Under the pieces are notes generated by a model. The model made no database searches, was not told the origin of the DNA, and saw only the letters and a list, made by a program, of their open reading frames with translations. The position numbers were made by a program, and so were the translations under genes. A DNA stretch of 64,000 nucleotides from Mariannaea sp. PMI_226 (Eukaryota > Ascomycota > Sordariomycetes > Hypocreales > Nectriaceae), in assembly GCA_024336345.1 (NCBI GenBank), contig JANFOG010000008.1:806001-870000 (forward strand). Direction: 5' to 3'. Positions 1-10,464 of this stretch are shown one piece after another. Each line of letters begins with the position of its first letter. Position 1 is the first letter of the stretch.

Positions 1-2577
1 CGTGCGGAAGTGAAGAGCTCATCTCGGCTGATCAGCGGGACGCTTAGCACCTGGCCGGTGTGCCAATACTTACATACTGGCCTGTGGGGCCTTGGAATTA
101 TACCCGCAGTAGCTGCATCGACCTCCACTTACAGATTGTCACTGGGCTTTGCTTGAGCTCCCAGCTAGCTACCTTCAGTACAATACGTTTCGTCGATCAG
201 TGTTGGTACTTGTGCTGCCACTTAAGATCGTCAAGTACACCATGCTGGTACCTAGTGCCTAGGGCGAGTTTGAGTTCATTGTGTATGTTGCCGTTCATGA
301 TATCCTCTCCAAGCTGTCCTTCTACAGGTCACACATTACAGTTTGGCATTTCTGTCTGTTCTACCTTATTTTCAGGGGACAATAGAGGCAGTGCGTCAAG
401 ATTGGACGAGACCAGAAGTGACGAAATAAATGAAACACGATACCATGGTACGGAGCGCATTGGGGCGGTTGTTGGTGTTACAGATTGCGACGTCGACGGA
501 GCACCAAGGAGCCCATTTTTTTTTTAATTGCTTCTGGTGATTTTGTCATACTCACTACTCCCTCACTACTCCGTACACCGCAACACTTTACGATAGAACA
601 CATGAGAAGCTGTGTATGTAGGTAGGTTGCCATTGTCCCACCTGCCAGCCCATGATCCTCTTTGCACCACCTATTTCGTCCAGAGGCCAAGGTACCAATG
701 GTACCTCTACAACTAAACAATGGATCATGGTGATGTCAAAGACAACCCGCCCCCTTCCTTCTAGAGTACTGTTGTTCCCTTTGTTATTCATCGTTCTTAA
801 GGATGCTCTCCTGAGTGTTCATAACCCCTAGGGTCAGTTTGGTGCGAAATGCTGGTACGTCCCGTGCTCCTTAGGATGTTGCCAAACCCCGATGGGACAC
901 TTCCCGAGGTCATTAAATGATTGCCGCGACGGCGGCGAAAATCTGTCGTATCCTTGCCTCTTTTCGCAAAGCATCCCTTACACCATCGGCTCCAACTCTC
1001 TGTCTCTGGTGCTCTGGTGCCTTTTCTACGCGTTCATCATCCGGGCCAGTCTCTAGCCGCGATACATCTACGTAATAGTAATGAGCTTTTGTGTTCACTG
1101 ATTGAGATGCTTAGGCAGTACGATGCCCTATATGGCCTTCCATGACGGAGCTTGGTTGTCGATCTGCCCCTCTGCTTGGCGCGCTACCGTACGGGCTAGT
1201 TGCATAGTGTCCAGGTGAATTGCAAAAGCTGCCCGCGACTAATTTCCGTTGGTGCCACGATTTTCTGATCGTGCTTCAGGAACTACAGAGCCCAAATCGT
1301 CCACGTCAGAAGCCGGGCAGCTCTCCGCCAGAACTCCGTTTTCGTCAACTAACTTCCAGTAGCCTCCCCGAGAATGGTCTCCATAATCTCAAAGTCATTT
1401 GACCCGAGTCTTTGAACATCTTGTCTCTGATCACCGTCTTTCGATCGGCTCTCAGATAGCCGATGGTGTCTTTCATCGTTCAGTTGCGTTCATCCTCTTT
1501 TTCTTATGATCGGAGCTACCGACTCCCCCCACAAAGAACAAGGGCCAACACAATCCTCAGCGGACCAAGAATGACAAGCAGGCCTCAGTTGGCGCCTTCA
1601 CACACGCGGCACGCTAACATCAATGCTGGCTCAGCTGAAATGGCCAGTCTCACCCCACCATATAGTCCTGACTGGCCAGTCCCAACCCCTGTAGCTTCAT
1701 TCATTTGTTCCACCCTATCCTTGTGACCTTGTGCTGGGAAAAAAAAAATCAGAGCTCCGCCACAACTACCATTGGGCCAAGGCCACGCCTACCCGTCGTG
1801 GTATCCTTCACATGGCTTTTACTACCGTAGGGCCAGCGAGCAACTTGTCCGAGACACAAATCCACAAATTTCAACGACTGGACAGCTTCATCAGTATCCC
1901 ATCTACTCAGTCAGCTCGCTCATCAATTGTTTTTACGGTTGGCTCAAGAGTTGGGCACCCTGCGTTAGTTCTCTTGCTTCAAGTTTCAGACAATGTAAAA
2001 AGATTAAGCCAATATCAGCTCGCAACCTGATCTTTCTATCCAACATTCAAACAGCCTCGGCTTTGGTTACAACCACCATGCCATTGACCAATGAATTGAG
2101 TGCGTTTGTAGAGTGCGTTTGTAAACTACGTAACCAGTAAATCGTATCAAAATGCCCATAACGGCGAACGCGTCGAAGATTGAAGACTGGCGGCAATGCT
2201 AACTAATGAAGACCATGCGTGGCATGTGACAACGGGAAGCAGCACCTTGGGAGGACTAATACCAGAAATAATCAAGATGGCTGAATTAAATTGATGAACT
2301 TTATTGGCCGTGGCCATTCCTCGAGAACGAATGACACGCACGGTTTTTGTGATGTCATGGTTAGCTGGCGAAGAAGTGGGATAAATTCAATGCAACTCAT
2401 AGAAATGATGTAGGCATGCATCAAATTGAAAAAAAAAAAAAAAAAAAAATTTACGGGTTGCAATGCACAAGTGCGAGCTTCATTGATAGAGACAAAAGAA
2501 GATCTATAGAAGTTGAATTAAGCAGAAAATGACCTTTTCATGGTGATCGCAAAAAGCGAGAAAAAGAAAGAGACTTG
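1..2577. other. Gene-poor region before the tRNA
   Basis: No protein gene can be supported here. Open frames reach at most about 155 codons, overlap on both strands, and show no recognisable domain or spliced continuation. The stretch contains a 21-nt A run and scattered short palindromes such as GGTACCAATGGTACC near 690. I see no transposon ends, long repeats or RNA gene. It may be intergenic spacer or decayed sequence. Confidence 0.6.
2429..2449. repeat. Poly(A) tract, 21 nt
   Basis: An uninterrupted run of 21 A, seen directly. No open frame for a retroelement lies upstream, so it is best treated as a simple homopolymer; a retrotransposed tail is possible but has no other support. Confidence 0.9.
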
Positions 2578-2661
2578 CTCCCCCGGGAAGGGTCGAACTT
2601 CCGATCTCCCGATTGTCTATGAATAACAGTCGGACGCTTTAACCAACTAAGCCACAGGGGA
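2578..2661 (-). tRNA. tRNA-Asn(GTT) with a 10-nt intron
   Basis: On the minus strand a full cloverleaf can be folded. The acceptor stem TCCCCTG pairs with CGGGGGA with one G-T wobble. The D arm is GCTTAGTTGGTTAAAGC, the anticodon loop CTGTTA..A has anticodon GTT, and the T arm is GGAAGTTCGACCCTTCC. The discriminator base is G, as in yeast tRNA-Asn. A 10-nt insertion (TTCATAGACA) follows position 37, the canonical tRNA intron site. The T-arm sequence serves as the B box, and an A run at about 2561-2565 on the plus strand gives a T-run Pol III terminator. GUN-anticodon tRNAs are the known substrates for queuosine at position 34, which links this gene to the transglycosylase at 52651-54041. Confidence 0.93.
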
Positions 2662-3567
2662 TCTTTGTTGCTTGATAGGCGTCTTCTCAATTAGGTATAT
2701 ATGCCTCAGATATATCTCAGGCTCTAGCATCGAGTGACGTACATAATACAGATTACCCGAATCTGTACATAATGCTACCTAGCTACCTAGCTTCTGTCAA
2801 GGTATTGGATACTATGTAGACCCAAGCTCGATGTTTTACCCAATTGGCCATCTTCGCACTTACGCGCTCTAATCTTTGTTACAAAATTGCAAGTCTACTA
2901 ATTGTAGTAAACCTCTATGTGATTAAGAAAAGCATTTCAATCATTTCCAATTGCTACTATTCGCGGTCGCAAGGGCAAGCACGAAGTTATCAACATCCAA
3001 TCGCTACGCTCATACCAGAACTCATTCTGAAGACATGGTTCTATGCTCCCACGTTATTTGTATAGTCTCGACCGTATATATAGGGACAGGTTCGAAAGGA
3101 TGTCAATGCATGCTTCATTTCTTATGTAGATCCAAATCGTCTCATGAATACAATCTGGGGGCCGTAAAAATATGACCAATCTGCGATGCCACCTGGATAA
3201 TCCTCTCGTATAATCATTCACATACTGGTACACTGACATGTTGTATCATTGATAAGGGAACTAAATAGTCTTGTTTATAACTTGGAGCACGAGTATCCAA
3301 AATAGGCGTGGACTTCAACAAAGACTTCTTTGTTCTTCTCGGGCTACCAAAAGGACATGCAGCAGCGTTCTTGAAAGAAATCCGGACTTTAAGTACCTCC
3401 ACAGATGAAAGTGTTCTCAACCAAGCTTTCTCAGTTGCTCGGCTTTGTTAATCTACTCTTCCCAGTTCTATTTTTTTTACTTCTTTTTAGTCTCTTATAA
3501 CCCAGTTGGTTGCCAACGGCGATGCTCGTTCTCGTTCTGACCTTGTCATTCTCCAGCACCACTCACA
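2662..3567. other. Spacer and 5' flank of the coiled-coil gene
   Basis: There is no convincing coding sequence. It is AT-rich with several short overlapping frames. The last about 100 bases contain a T-rich tract (near 3471-3490) typical of fungal promoters just before the ATG at 3568. Confidence 0.55.
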
Positions 3568-5034
3568 ATGGATCGACGCGAAACGTCCCTTCCCCCTCCT
3601 CATTCTATTCAGATCCCTTCCAACCCCTGGGCAAGGGCCTATGCCTCCAGGCATACCAATCCTGACTGTGGCATCGTCACACTTGACGGACTTGAGCTCC
3701 TCGAACATGTCAATTGCTCCTATCTCTCCTCGGGTACTGCCCCTACACTTCTCGCCCTAAAGAAGCACGCCCAATCACTTGCAAATATCATCCGGACCCT
3801 TGCCCCTTCAACTAAAACCAAGGCTGTTGGAGCATTGGATGGCGACGGAGACTTGTACGACGGGTTCCCGGAAAACGAGGCCTTCGACTGGCTTAATCGA
3901 CTTGACCAGCCTTATGAGAATGATGACGACTCTCATCATATTCCACTCTGGAGCCTAGCGAACGAGATCAAGGATGACTTTGAGAGTAAAGGTGTGCAGT
4001 ATCATTGTCCTCTCTCTCAGGTCCCCGATACCGGCCCATTGGCCGATGGGAACGGGCTTCGTCGTCCGTACATGACGCACCAGAACCTAGTGATGCACGC
4101 AAACGAATGCCTTGAGATCCTTGATCACGAGTACAGCGCTACTGGCGGCCTTATGTCCATCCTGCCGCTGCCGGCTGAGGAGGGAATGGCTTCAGCAATA
4201 GGTGCCGAAAACACTCTTTTGGGTCAGTGGCTATTTCACCACCAAGCCTTGGTTGCCCGCATGCACGAGCTCGAGATCAGCTACGCGAACGCTCTTGATG
4301 CTCTAGGAGGAGAGGCCAATGTGCCCTTTCAGATCATGCGTCGCGCTGGGCCGGACGGGATATCAAATGGCCGGGAGATTGCGTATCCCCAAGACCGATA
4401 TATTCTTGTCAACGCAGGGGATGATGTCACCAGTCATATTCACAGGCTGCTTGACCGCAATGAGGCGACATATAAGCAGAAGCAGAAGATATGGTCGGAG
4501 CATGACGCCGCCGGCGAACGCATGTGGGATCAGGAACGAGGGGGCAACTGGTACACAAAGGGTCTCGTCCCCGTTGACCTACTCACTAGATTCTATCGCA
4601 TCGCCGGCAAAGGCCATGACTCTCCCATCTTTGTTCTACCCGCCGTTGAGCAGCATCCGGGGGTTTCTCATACCCGGGAGATTGAGAAGCAGCCTACGGT
4701 GGTGTCTGCTGTGCCACTGTCATGGCCTAAGCGAGTCTCGGAATGGGAGACGAATTACCAGGCTAGGATTGATGATGCGGAGAAGAGGGAGGAAGAGGTG
4801 CGCCAATTGAAGAATGAGATAGTCGATCTTACAAAGGCCATGGCCGCCAAGGATGAGGAGATTCGACGAAGCAGGAATCAATTGGCATTTTGGGAGAGCC
4901 ATGTTGGGAAGAGTGAATCGGACAGACATGATGCTCTGCTGGAACAAATCTCTGCTTACAAGGCAAAGATGGAGAAGCTTCATAGTGAACTTCCAAGCCA
5001 GTACCAAGTCCTCTTGGATATTGAAAACAAGTAG
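3568..5034 (+). CDS. Uncharacterised protein with C-terminal coiled coil
   Basis: A single-exon frame encodes 488 residues from ATG 3568 to TAG. I do not recognise the family. The N-terminal about 380 residues look globular: mixed composition, WLNRLDQPY near residue 110, a patch of acids and His, and a histidine-containing stretch LLGQWLFHHQALVARMHELE that should be helical. The last about 100 residues are rich in Glu, Lys, Arg and Gln with heptad-like spacing (for example EKREEEVRQLKNEIVDLTKA), predicting a coiled coil for oligomerisation. No signal peptide or membrane segment is visible. The frame is long, intact and uses C/G-ending codons like its neighbours, so it is very likely a real gene. 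It could be a scaffold or cytoskeletal protein, but that is only inference from the coiled coil. Confidence 0.8.
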   Translation: MDRRETSLPPPHSIQIPSNPWARAYASRHTNPDCGIVTLDGLELLEHVNCSYLSSGTAPTLLALKKHAQSLANIIRTLAPSTKTKAVGALDGDGDLYDGFPENEAFDWLNRLDQPYENDDDSHHIPLWSLANEIKDDFESKGVQYHCPLSQVPDTGPLADGNGLRRPYMTHQNLVMHANECLEILDHEYSATGGLMSILPLPAEEGMASAIGAENTLLGQWLFHHQALVARMHELEISYANALDALGGEANVPFQIMRRAGPDGISNGREIAYPQDRYILVNAGDDVTSHIHRLLDRNEATYKQKQKIWSEHDAAGERMWDQERGGNWYTKGLVPVDLLTRFYRIAGKGHDSPIFVLPAVEQHPGVSHTREIEKQPTVVSAVPLSWPKRVSEWETNYQARIDDAEKREEEVRQLKNEIVDLTKAMAAKDEEIRRSRNQLAFWESHVGKSESDRHDALLEQISAYKAKMEKLHSELPSQYQVLLDIENK

Positions 5035-5489
5035 TGATATGTTATTTTCCAGAGTGTTGCAGTCTCGCAGAGTCGCGATCTTCGTTAAGTGATGAGGTCC
5101 TCCGTCTCGTCGATGATGGTACCTTCATGATATCTTCAATCTTGGAAAATGGTTTATTTGTGTGTTTGTTTTGCATTCATTTGGGGGGTTATACTCGATT
5201 ATTCTCACTTCGAGCATTTATAAAAGAACACAGTAGCTAGGTGTTAGTTGTGTTTATCTCATGAACTCTTGGGGACAGTATATTTAGATGTCCTCAGTAA
5301 GCGAATACGCCCCGCACCAGGAATAATTCGGGGGGATGATAGTAGTCGCATATATACCTTGTTACAATTTCCTCCAAAAGAAACATCAACAGCATCATCG
5401 GCAACGCCTGCATTTCATCGTTGTCCATTTTTAACGCCATAGCCAAAAGAATATCCTTCTTTTTTGGTCATTATTTTCGGCCAAAAGCC
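5035..5489. other. Spacer between tandem plus-strand genes
   Basis: It holds the 3' flank of the coiled-coil gene and the promoter of the radical SAM gene. Short in-frame ATGs occur at 5421 and upstream, but 5490 is preferred as start because the protein then begins with an Arg/Ser-rich leader. I see nothing else. Confidence 0.55.
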
Positions 5490-6699
5490 ATGATGTCTCT
5501 TCCAACACGATCACGGTGGATCAGCACCAGGATCAGAAGTGTCGGCAGTTTCATCAAGTCTCCTACTTCGGCATTTGGCCTCTCATCTCGTCGCCCCCTT
5601 CATCTTGCACCGCCATTCCTCCTCGATGACTATATCCCTCGGTACTCCCTGCTTAGTTCCCGTGATGCTGCAAAGAAGCGCTCATTAGCCTACTCACACC
5701 TACGCAACTGCAACCTCTGTCCTCGCAAATGTGGTGTGAATCGATACGAGACGACTGGAATGTGCCTCATTGGAGAGAAGGCAAAAGTCAATGTGATTGC
5801 TCCACACTTTGGTGAAGGTTGTCTCTCTGCTCCGTATTTCTTTGTTGCGATTTCATGGCTGCTGGTTGCATGTTTGCTTGCCTTTCGTTACTAACTGACC
5901 ACCATCAGAACCCTGCATTCAAGGCCATCATGGAAGTGGCGCTGTCTTCATGAGCGGGTGTAACTTGCGTTGCATCTTTTGCCAAAACTTTGATATCTCT
6001 CACCAACGCAACGGCATGGACTTGACGCCTGAGGAACTGGGCGATTGGTATATCAAACTGCAAGAGGTGGGCAATGTGCACAACATCAATATCGTCACTC
6101 CAGAACATGTGGTTCCCCAAGTGGCTTTGAGCATCCTCCATGCGAGGAACAACGGTTTAAGGGTCCCTATTGTCTACAATACCTCCAGCTTTGATTCTCC
6201 GGGATCCCTGCAACTGATGGATGGGTTGGTGGACATCTATCTGGCTGACTTTAAAGTGTGGGAGCCCGCCACCAGTAAACGGCTACTCAAAGCAGATGAC
6301 TACGCCACCACTGCCAAGGAGAGCATCAAAGCCATGCACGATCAAATAGGCGACCTGTGCTTCACAGCAGATGGAATTGCCAAGAAAGGCTTGCTGGTCA
6401 GGCACTTGGTCATGCCTGGCAAGGAAGCGGAGGGTGCCGAGATTATGAGATTTCTTGCGCGTGAAGTCAGTGCCGACTGCTTTGTCAATATCATGGAGCA
6501 GTACCGCCCCGATGCTCATGTTGGGAAGAAGAAGCGAACCAGAGTAAAGGACAAGGATGTCGAGTCTGAGGAAGTGCGGTACGCTGACCTGAATCGTCCT
6601 GTTACTGAGCATGAGGTTTCTTCCATCAGGCAGGCAGCCATGGACGCTGGTCTATGGCGGTTCAATGACCCTCCAAAGCACGACGGCTTTGCGATTTGA
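5490..6699 (+). CDS. PflX-like radical SAM protein, putative mitochondrial
   Basis: Two exons, 5490-5817 and 5909-6699, separated by a 91-nt intron with a TACTAAC branch site, give 372 residues. The radical SAM cluster motif CxxxCxxC is C127-N-L-R-C131-I-F-C134, followed by QN. An upstream cysteine motif CNLCPRKCG and the HFGEEPC block across the splice junction match the COG1313/PflX class of uncharacterised Fe-S proteins related to pyruvate formate-lyase activase. Such enzymes bind a 4Fe-4S cluster and cleave S-adenosylmethionine; the substrate is unknown. Residues 1-45 are rich in Arg and Ser with no acids, resembling a mitochondrial presequence. An alternative donor six bases earlier keeps frame but would break the HFGEEP motif. 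The ATGs at 5421 or 5493 are other possible starts. The family is mainly prokaryotic, so old transfer is possible. Confidence 0.88.
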
Positions 6700-6757
6700 G
6701 ACAGTTCTCACCTGCTTGTTTCTCCATCGAGTTGGGGTGGTTGGAAGAGATATCTAA

Positions 6758-7168
6758 CATGAAGCCATCCTGTACGCAACCGACGAGGGAAGCAACCTAT
6801 GGGAAGTATCAAAGCCAAGAATTCCTTTCAACGATGCGCCAAGCCAAATTCAGTCTCCTGAGCTGGCTCTAAGTTCTCGGCAAACTCCAGGTTATCAGAT
6901 AAAGGGGTCTCTCGTCCCCACCCTCCCCTCAGAGGAACAATCCCAAGCTTGGCTCAATGGCTATTCAAACTTTGGTCGGTTGCAAGAGGCACAGGTCGCA
7001 TTTTTTGAGCGAGTGCCGACGAAACCGTTGGCTATCCAATTGGAATAGAGTCTCGAAGTCAATCAGACCTCGTCTCCAGAAGCCGGCGCTTCCTTTGTTG
7101 AATATGCATCTCGAAACAAAGCTGAACTGCAGGCAAGGCCGATGATCTTTACGTGCAGTCAGCTGTGA
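6758..7168 (+). pseudogene. Interrupted coding-like frame upstream of next gene
   Basis: One plus-strand frame is open for 96 codons (6758-7045), hits TAG at 7046-7048, then continues open for 39 codons to TGA at 7166-7168. It has no in-frame ATG near its beginning. The translation is protein-like (for example NGYSNFGRLQEAQVAFFERV and SFVEYASRNKAELQ) rather than low complexity. It could be decayed 5' coding sequence of the gene at 7183, an exon whose introns I cannot place (an in-frame 54-nt intron ending at the TAG would remove the stop, but its GTCGCA donor is poor), or chance. I cannot choose between these. Confidence 0.3.
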
Positions 7169-7182
7169 TTTATCTACCTAGG

Positions 7183-8184
7183 ATGAGAGACTCTTTTTGC
7201 GAGTTCTCAGAGGGAAATAATTCACCTCTGTCAATAATCCAAATCTTTGCCAACACTAATATGGAGTACATAATTCCAACACACCAGCAAATTGCACAGC
7301 TTCTTCCTATTGGAACAGGGATTACACAGATATCAAAGGATATAGCCTCGTCTTCCACAACCACACACTCTGTGATTTCAAAGTCGTCTGAGGCCCGCCT
7401 TGGGACGACAACTATCTCATCGCATGGGCCTGTCACTCCTGGTGTGTCCAAACCTCAGCACTACAGACATCCTTCGTGTCAAAACACCGATTTCCCAGCG
7501 GTTTCATTTCCCAGTTCAGGCTTTGGTTTCGTGCCACGGCAGCTCTTTGAGAATCCCTACACAGAATATGCATATCTCACAACCACGTTCCAGCAATGTG
7601 CTGGCCGAGCCACTGCCTTAGTTCGACAATATGTTGAGGCATCTACCAATCTGCAGACACGCCGCAAGCTGCGCAAGCGTCTGAACTGTCTCAAGTCCGG
7701 AATCAACGAGGCAGTTAATCAGGAGAAGGCCATCTTCAACAGATTGGCTGAATTATCCATCGAGATTCAGACTCGCGAGACTTACACCTTGAATTGTGTC
7801 CAGGGCCAGTCTTCTCCTGATGGGTCTATCCCAACAACGCCCTCGGCGTACAGTGCTATGAGCCCTGTATGTTGGGAAGTGGTTTCACCAACAACACCAC
7901 TTGATGCAAGATCTCCTGAATTTATACCGTTTGATTGCTCCCAAGGCGGTTGCCAGGCTCTGCCCCAAGGGAACGCGATGTACTATGAGGTGACCTTAGA
8001 GATTGTGAGTGAAGAGCCTGAGGTAGCATTGCCACACAAACCAGCTCGAGGCTTCGAGTGCCCCATCGACGACGATATGGAGACAGAGGAAGCAGATGAT
8101 GATTGGGCTGATGCCGTTCGTGTGGCTCAGGCGAAACGTGTCAGACGATTGAGTCTCCCCTGCTTCCAGGACTCATGGCCTTGA
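7183..8184 (+). CDS. Uncharacterised fungal protein with helical core
   Basis: The frame from ATG 7183 gives 333 residues; ATG 7261 is an alternative start. I do not recognise a named domain. Residues about 122-200 look like a conserved helical core: it starts with FENPYTEYAYLTTTFQQCAG, continues through a basic RRKLRKRLNCLKSG segment, and ends in an amphipathic helix. A Ser/Thr/Pro-rich linker follows. The C terminus combines an acidic patch (DDDMETEEADDDWADA) with a basic end (AKRVRRLSL). The N-terminal 110 residues are Ser/Thr-rich and probably disordered. There is no signal peptide or membrane segment. Coding-like sequence lies directly upstream in another frame (6758-7168), so the true 5' end is uncertain. 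Confidence 0.65.
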   Translation: MRDSFCEFSEGNNSPLSIIQIFANTNMEYIIPTHQQIAQLLPIGTGITQISKDIASSSTTTHSVISKSSEARLGTTTISSHGPVTPGVSKPQHYRHPSCQNTDFPAVSFPSSGFGFVPRQLFENPYTEYAYLTTTFQQCAGRATALVRQYVEASTNLQTRRKLRKRLNCLKSGINEAVNQEKAIFNRLAELSIEIQTRETYTLNCVQGQSSPDGSIPTTPSAYSAMSPVCWEVVSPTTPLDARSPEFIPFDCSQGGCQALPQGNAMYYEVTLEIVSEEPEVALPHKPARGFECPIDDDMETEEADDDWADAVRVAQAKRVRRLSLPCFQDSWP

Positions 8185-8526
8185 GGTGAATGTGTGCTAT
8201 CAGATTGGTTCAGTATGGGCAATTTCCAACTTTGCTTTTTTAGGTAGTTTTTTTAATGAAGTAATCAAGCAAGGTTGCACAAAGCAATATCCAAACAATA
8301 TAGTGAAGGAAAGCTCATGATAAATTATTACTTCTTTGTCTCATTAATAACTCTCTATCCCATCCCTGACTAGGTATCTTGAGAGTAGACCCGAATGGCA
8401 AATGTCTTTAAAAAAGCAAAATAAAAGAAATATTGAACGCTTCGTGTCACAGTTTCTGCCACAAGTTTGGTTGGGCTATCTGTTTTCCTCCCTGCCCTTT
8501 GCCAACACACTGTTCTTTGGGGTGTT
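8185..8526. other. Convergent 3' flanks
   Basis: This AT-rich spacer lies between the stop of the plus-strand gene at 8184 and the stop of the minus-strand NECAP gene at 8527. It presumably holds both polyadenylation regions. No gene is seen. Confidence 0.6.
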
Positions 8527-9312
8527 CTATGCAAACTCTCCGAACTGCCCGTCGTCGAATCCGTGCTCCTTGGCCTGCTGCCTTTGTTGTTGCCTCACGT
8601 CCTGTGCGCTCGGCGGGGGAGGCAACGAGAAGCCGAAGCCACCTCCCGAAGACGAGGAGGGGCCAGGCGGAGGTGGAGGCAGCGCAAAGGACTGCAAGTT
8701 AGCTGAGCCGGTGCTGGAGCTGGACTGCTGCGCGGCCTTGCGACGGCCGAATTTGGAGTTGCTACCGAAGTTGACGGTAATGGTCTCTCCGTCTTTGAGG
8801 CTATAGTCCCGCTTGTCCTCCTCCTTCTTCGCTTCGGCAGGTTTGCTCTGCTCACCCTCCCAGCCGAGCGCCTTTCGGGCCTCTTGCAGGGCGATGCTGA
8901 GATCGAAGGCCTCGCTACGCTCCTCGAAGCCAATGCCCAAGACAGCCTTCCTGCCCTGAGGATCCCTTACCGTGAGGGCGAAGAACCTACTGCTGTCCAG
9001 GACGGGCTCGACCGTTGCCGGGGTTGTGTATGGAGCGGCAGCAAACAGCTGGCCATTGGAGACATCCTCCAACACGGCATCGACCTTGAGCTTGTTCTTG
9101 TCCGACGACGACTCGTACGCAGTCTCGACCACGCGCAGGCGGGCAGTGAAGATGTGGCGCTTTGGGTCGGTGGTCCAGCTTGCGGCGTTGTAACCCTTTG
9201 TGGAGGTCAGAGGAGGGATGTTGTAGACGTGGACAGCATTGGCGACAAAGAGAATGCGCTGGATGGCGTCGTTGGGGAGGGGTCGGCCGGTGGCTGGGTC
9301 GAGAAGCTCCAT
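8527..9312 (-). CDS. NECAP-like adaptin-ear-binding coat protein
   Basis: A single exon encodes 261 residues from ATG 9312. Residues about 10-165 match the NECAP PH-like (PHear) fold: ILFVANAVHVYNIPPLTSTKGY near the start, then a W-T-x-D-P block, and ending with KAVLGIGFEERSEAFDLSIALQEA. After a charged linker come YSLKDGETITVNFG, a proline-rich segment (LPPPPPGPSSSSGGG) and an acidic tail DDGQFGEFA resembling adaptin-ear-binding peptides. In animals NECAPs bind the AP-2 alpha-ear and help clathrin-coated vesicle formation; a cytoplasmic endocytic role is inferred here. The length is usual for the family. It is transcribed divergently from GCN3 across a 1.15 kb region. The opposite strand has a 179-codon shadow frame that is not a gene. 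Confidence 0.9.
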   Translation of the reverse strand: MELLDPATGRPLPNDAIQRILFVANAVHVYNIPPLTSTKGYNAASWTTDPKRHIFTARLRVVETAYESSSDKNKLKVDAVLEDVSNGQLFAAAPYTTPATVEPVLDSSRFFALTVRDPQGRKAVLGIGFEERSEAFDLSIALQEARKALGWEGEQSKPAEAKKEEDKRDYSLKDGETITVNFGSNSKFGRRKAAQQSSSSTGSANLQSFALPPPPPGPSSSSGGGFGFSLPPPPSAQDVRQQQRQQAKEHGFDDGQFGEFA

Positions 9313-10464
9313 TGTGAAGGGGGTAGAATGCTAAGTGTTTCCAGTAGATGCGAAGGAAGTAGATGTAGCAGTTGGGAATATCCTCGATGTTTAGAGGGAA
9401 GGGTTCCTGGTGTGAATGTTTGACGGATGATCTGTTATAAGTGAAAGGGTGCCTGGACTGGAGGATAGGAACATTTCAATACGTGGGGAGCTTGGAGGTT
9501 TAGAGGGGGAGGGGGGTTGCAATGAGAACAGCAGTTTGGTGGGGCATCGGCAGAGCTCCAGGGTAAATGGCACGGTGGAGGAGGAATGGAAGATGGACCA
9601 CGATCTCGTATAGCGCCATATCACTGGTTGAGGAGATAGCTGAAAATACAGCTGTATCCATGTTTGAATGTATGTCTATGAGGTTTGGATCAATACGCGT
9701 CGTTACATTGCGGTTATGAAGGGATGCCTCTCTGGTGTGTGACCTATCCGCCTAGAAAGAGAATAAGAGGAGTGGTATAATAACTATGAAGAGGAGAGTG
9801 AGCTGCTAGACCAGTCAAGAAATTATTTCTTTCGGCATTGGTCAATCTAAATCAAGCCACCCTTGCTAAATCCAATACGACTACTGTCGCCTCTGCAAGT
9901 CAAGCTTCATCTTGTTATCGAATGACTACAACTGTTCACCCCAACCTTGACCTCTCATTCAAAGTACCTAGCCAAGGAGATGTCAGGCCAACTTGAGCCT
10001 TCACCTAAGATTATCAATCAACTGTCTATTCTTCAGCACTAATCAGACTAAAGGAGGCCTTGCAACTCAGCCCTTGGCGGAGAGCACTTCAGCTGCACTA
10101 CATTGACAGCTCCCTACCAACCTGAACATCAGATACAGTACCTAAGGCACTATATGTTTTACCCCACACGCCTACCTCCAGGCTGGTTCCTGCCCCGCTT
10201 CCATCTCATAGGTACTGTAAGGTAAGGAAGGAAGGTACTGCAGTTATTATGCCTCCAGTGCTGCTTGCCCCGCTACCAGGAAAAAAGTGACGTTCTTTCC
10301 CGCCGACATCATTGGAGGGGAACAACTGACTCACCACCAAAAGCGTCAGAAATCAAACCCCTCCATCTGATTTGACCCAACTTTCAAGCCAGCAATCCTC
10401 CAACTGTGGGAATATCCTCATCCTTTTCCTCCGCCATTATTTCCTCGCCTTATACGTTCTAGGC
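9313..10464. other. Divergent promoter region, NECAP / GCN3
   Basis: These 1.15 kb lie between two outward-facing start codons. They contain TACCTAAGG- and GGTACTG-like short repeats (about 10138-10240) and pyrimidine tracts, but no coding frame I can support. It likely carries both promoters. Confidence 0.6.

Noticed and set aside
2429..2449. Poly(A) tract as evidence of a retroposon
   Set aside because: No upstream element body, target-site duplication or reverse-transcriptase-like frame can be seen.
8884..9423. 179-codon plus-strand frame over the NECAP gene
   Set aside because: It is antisense to a clear coding exon and has no domain; GC-rich third positions explain the open frame.
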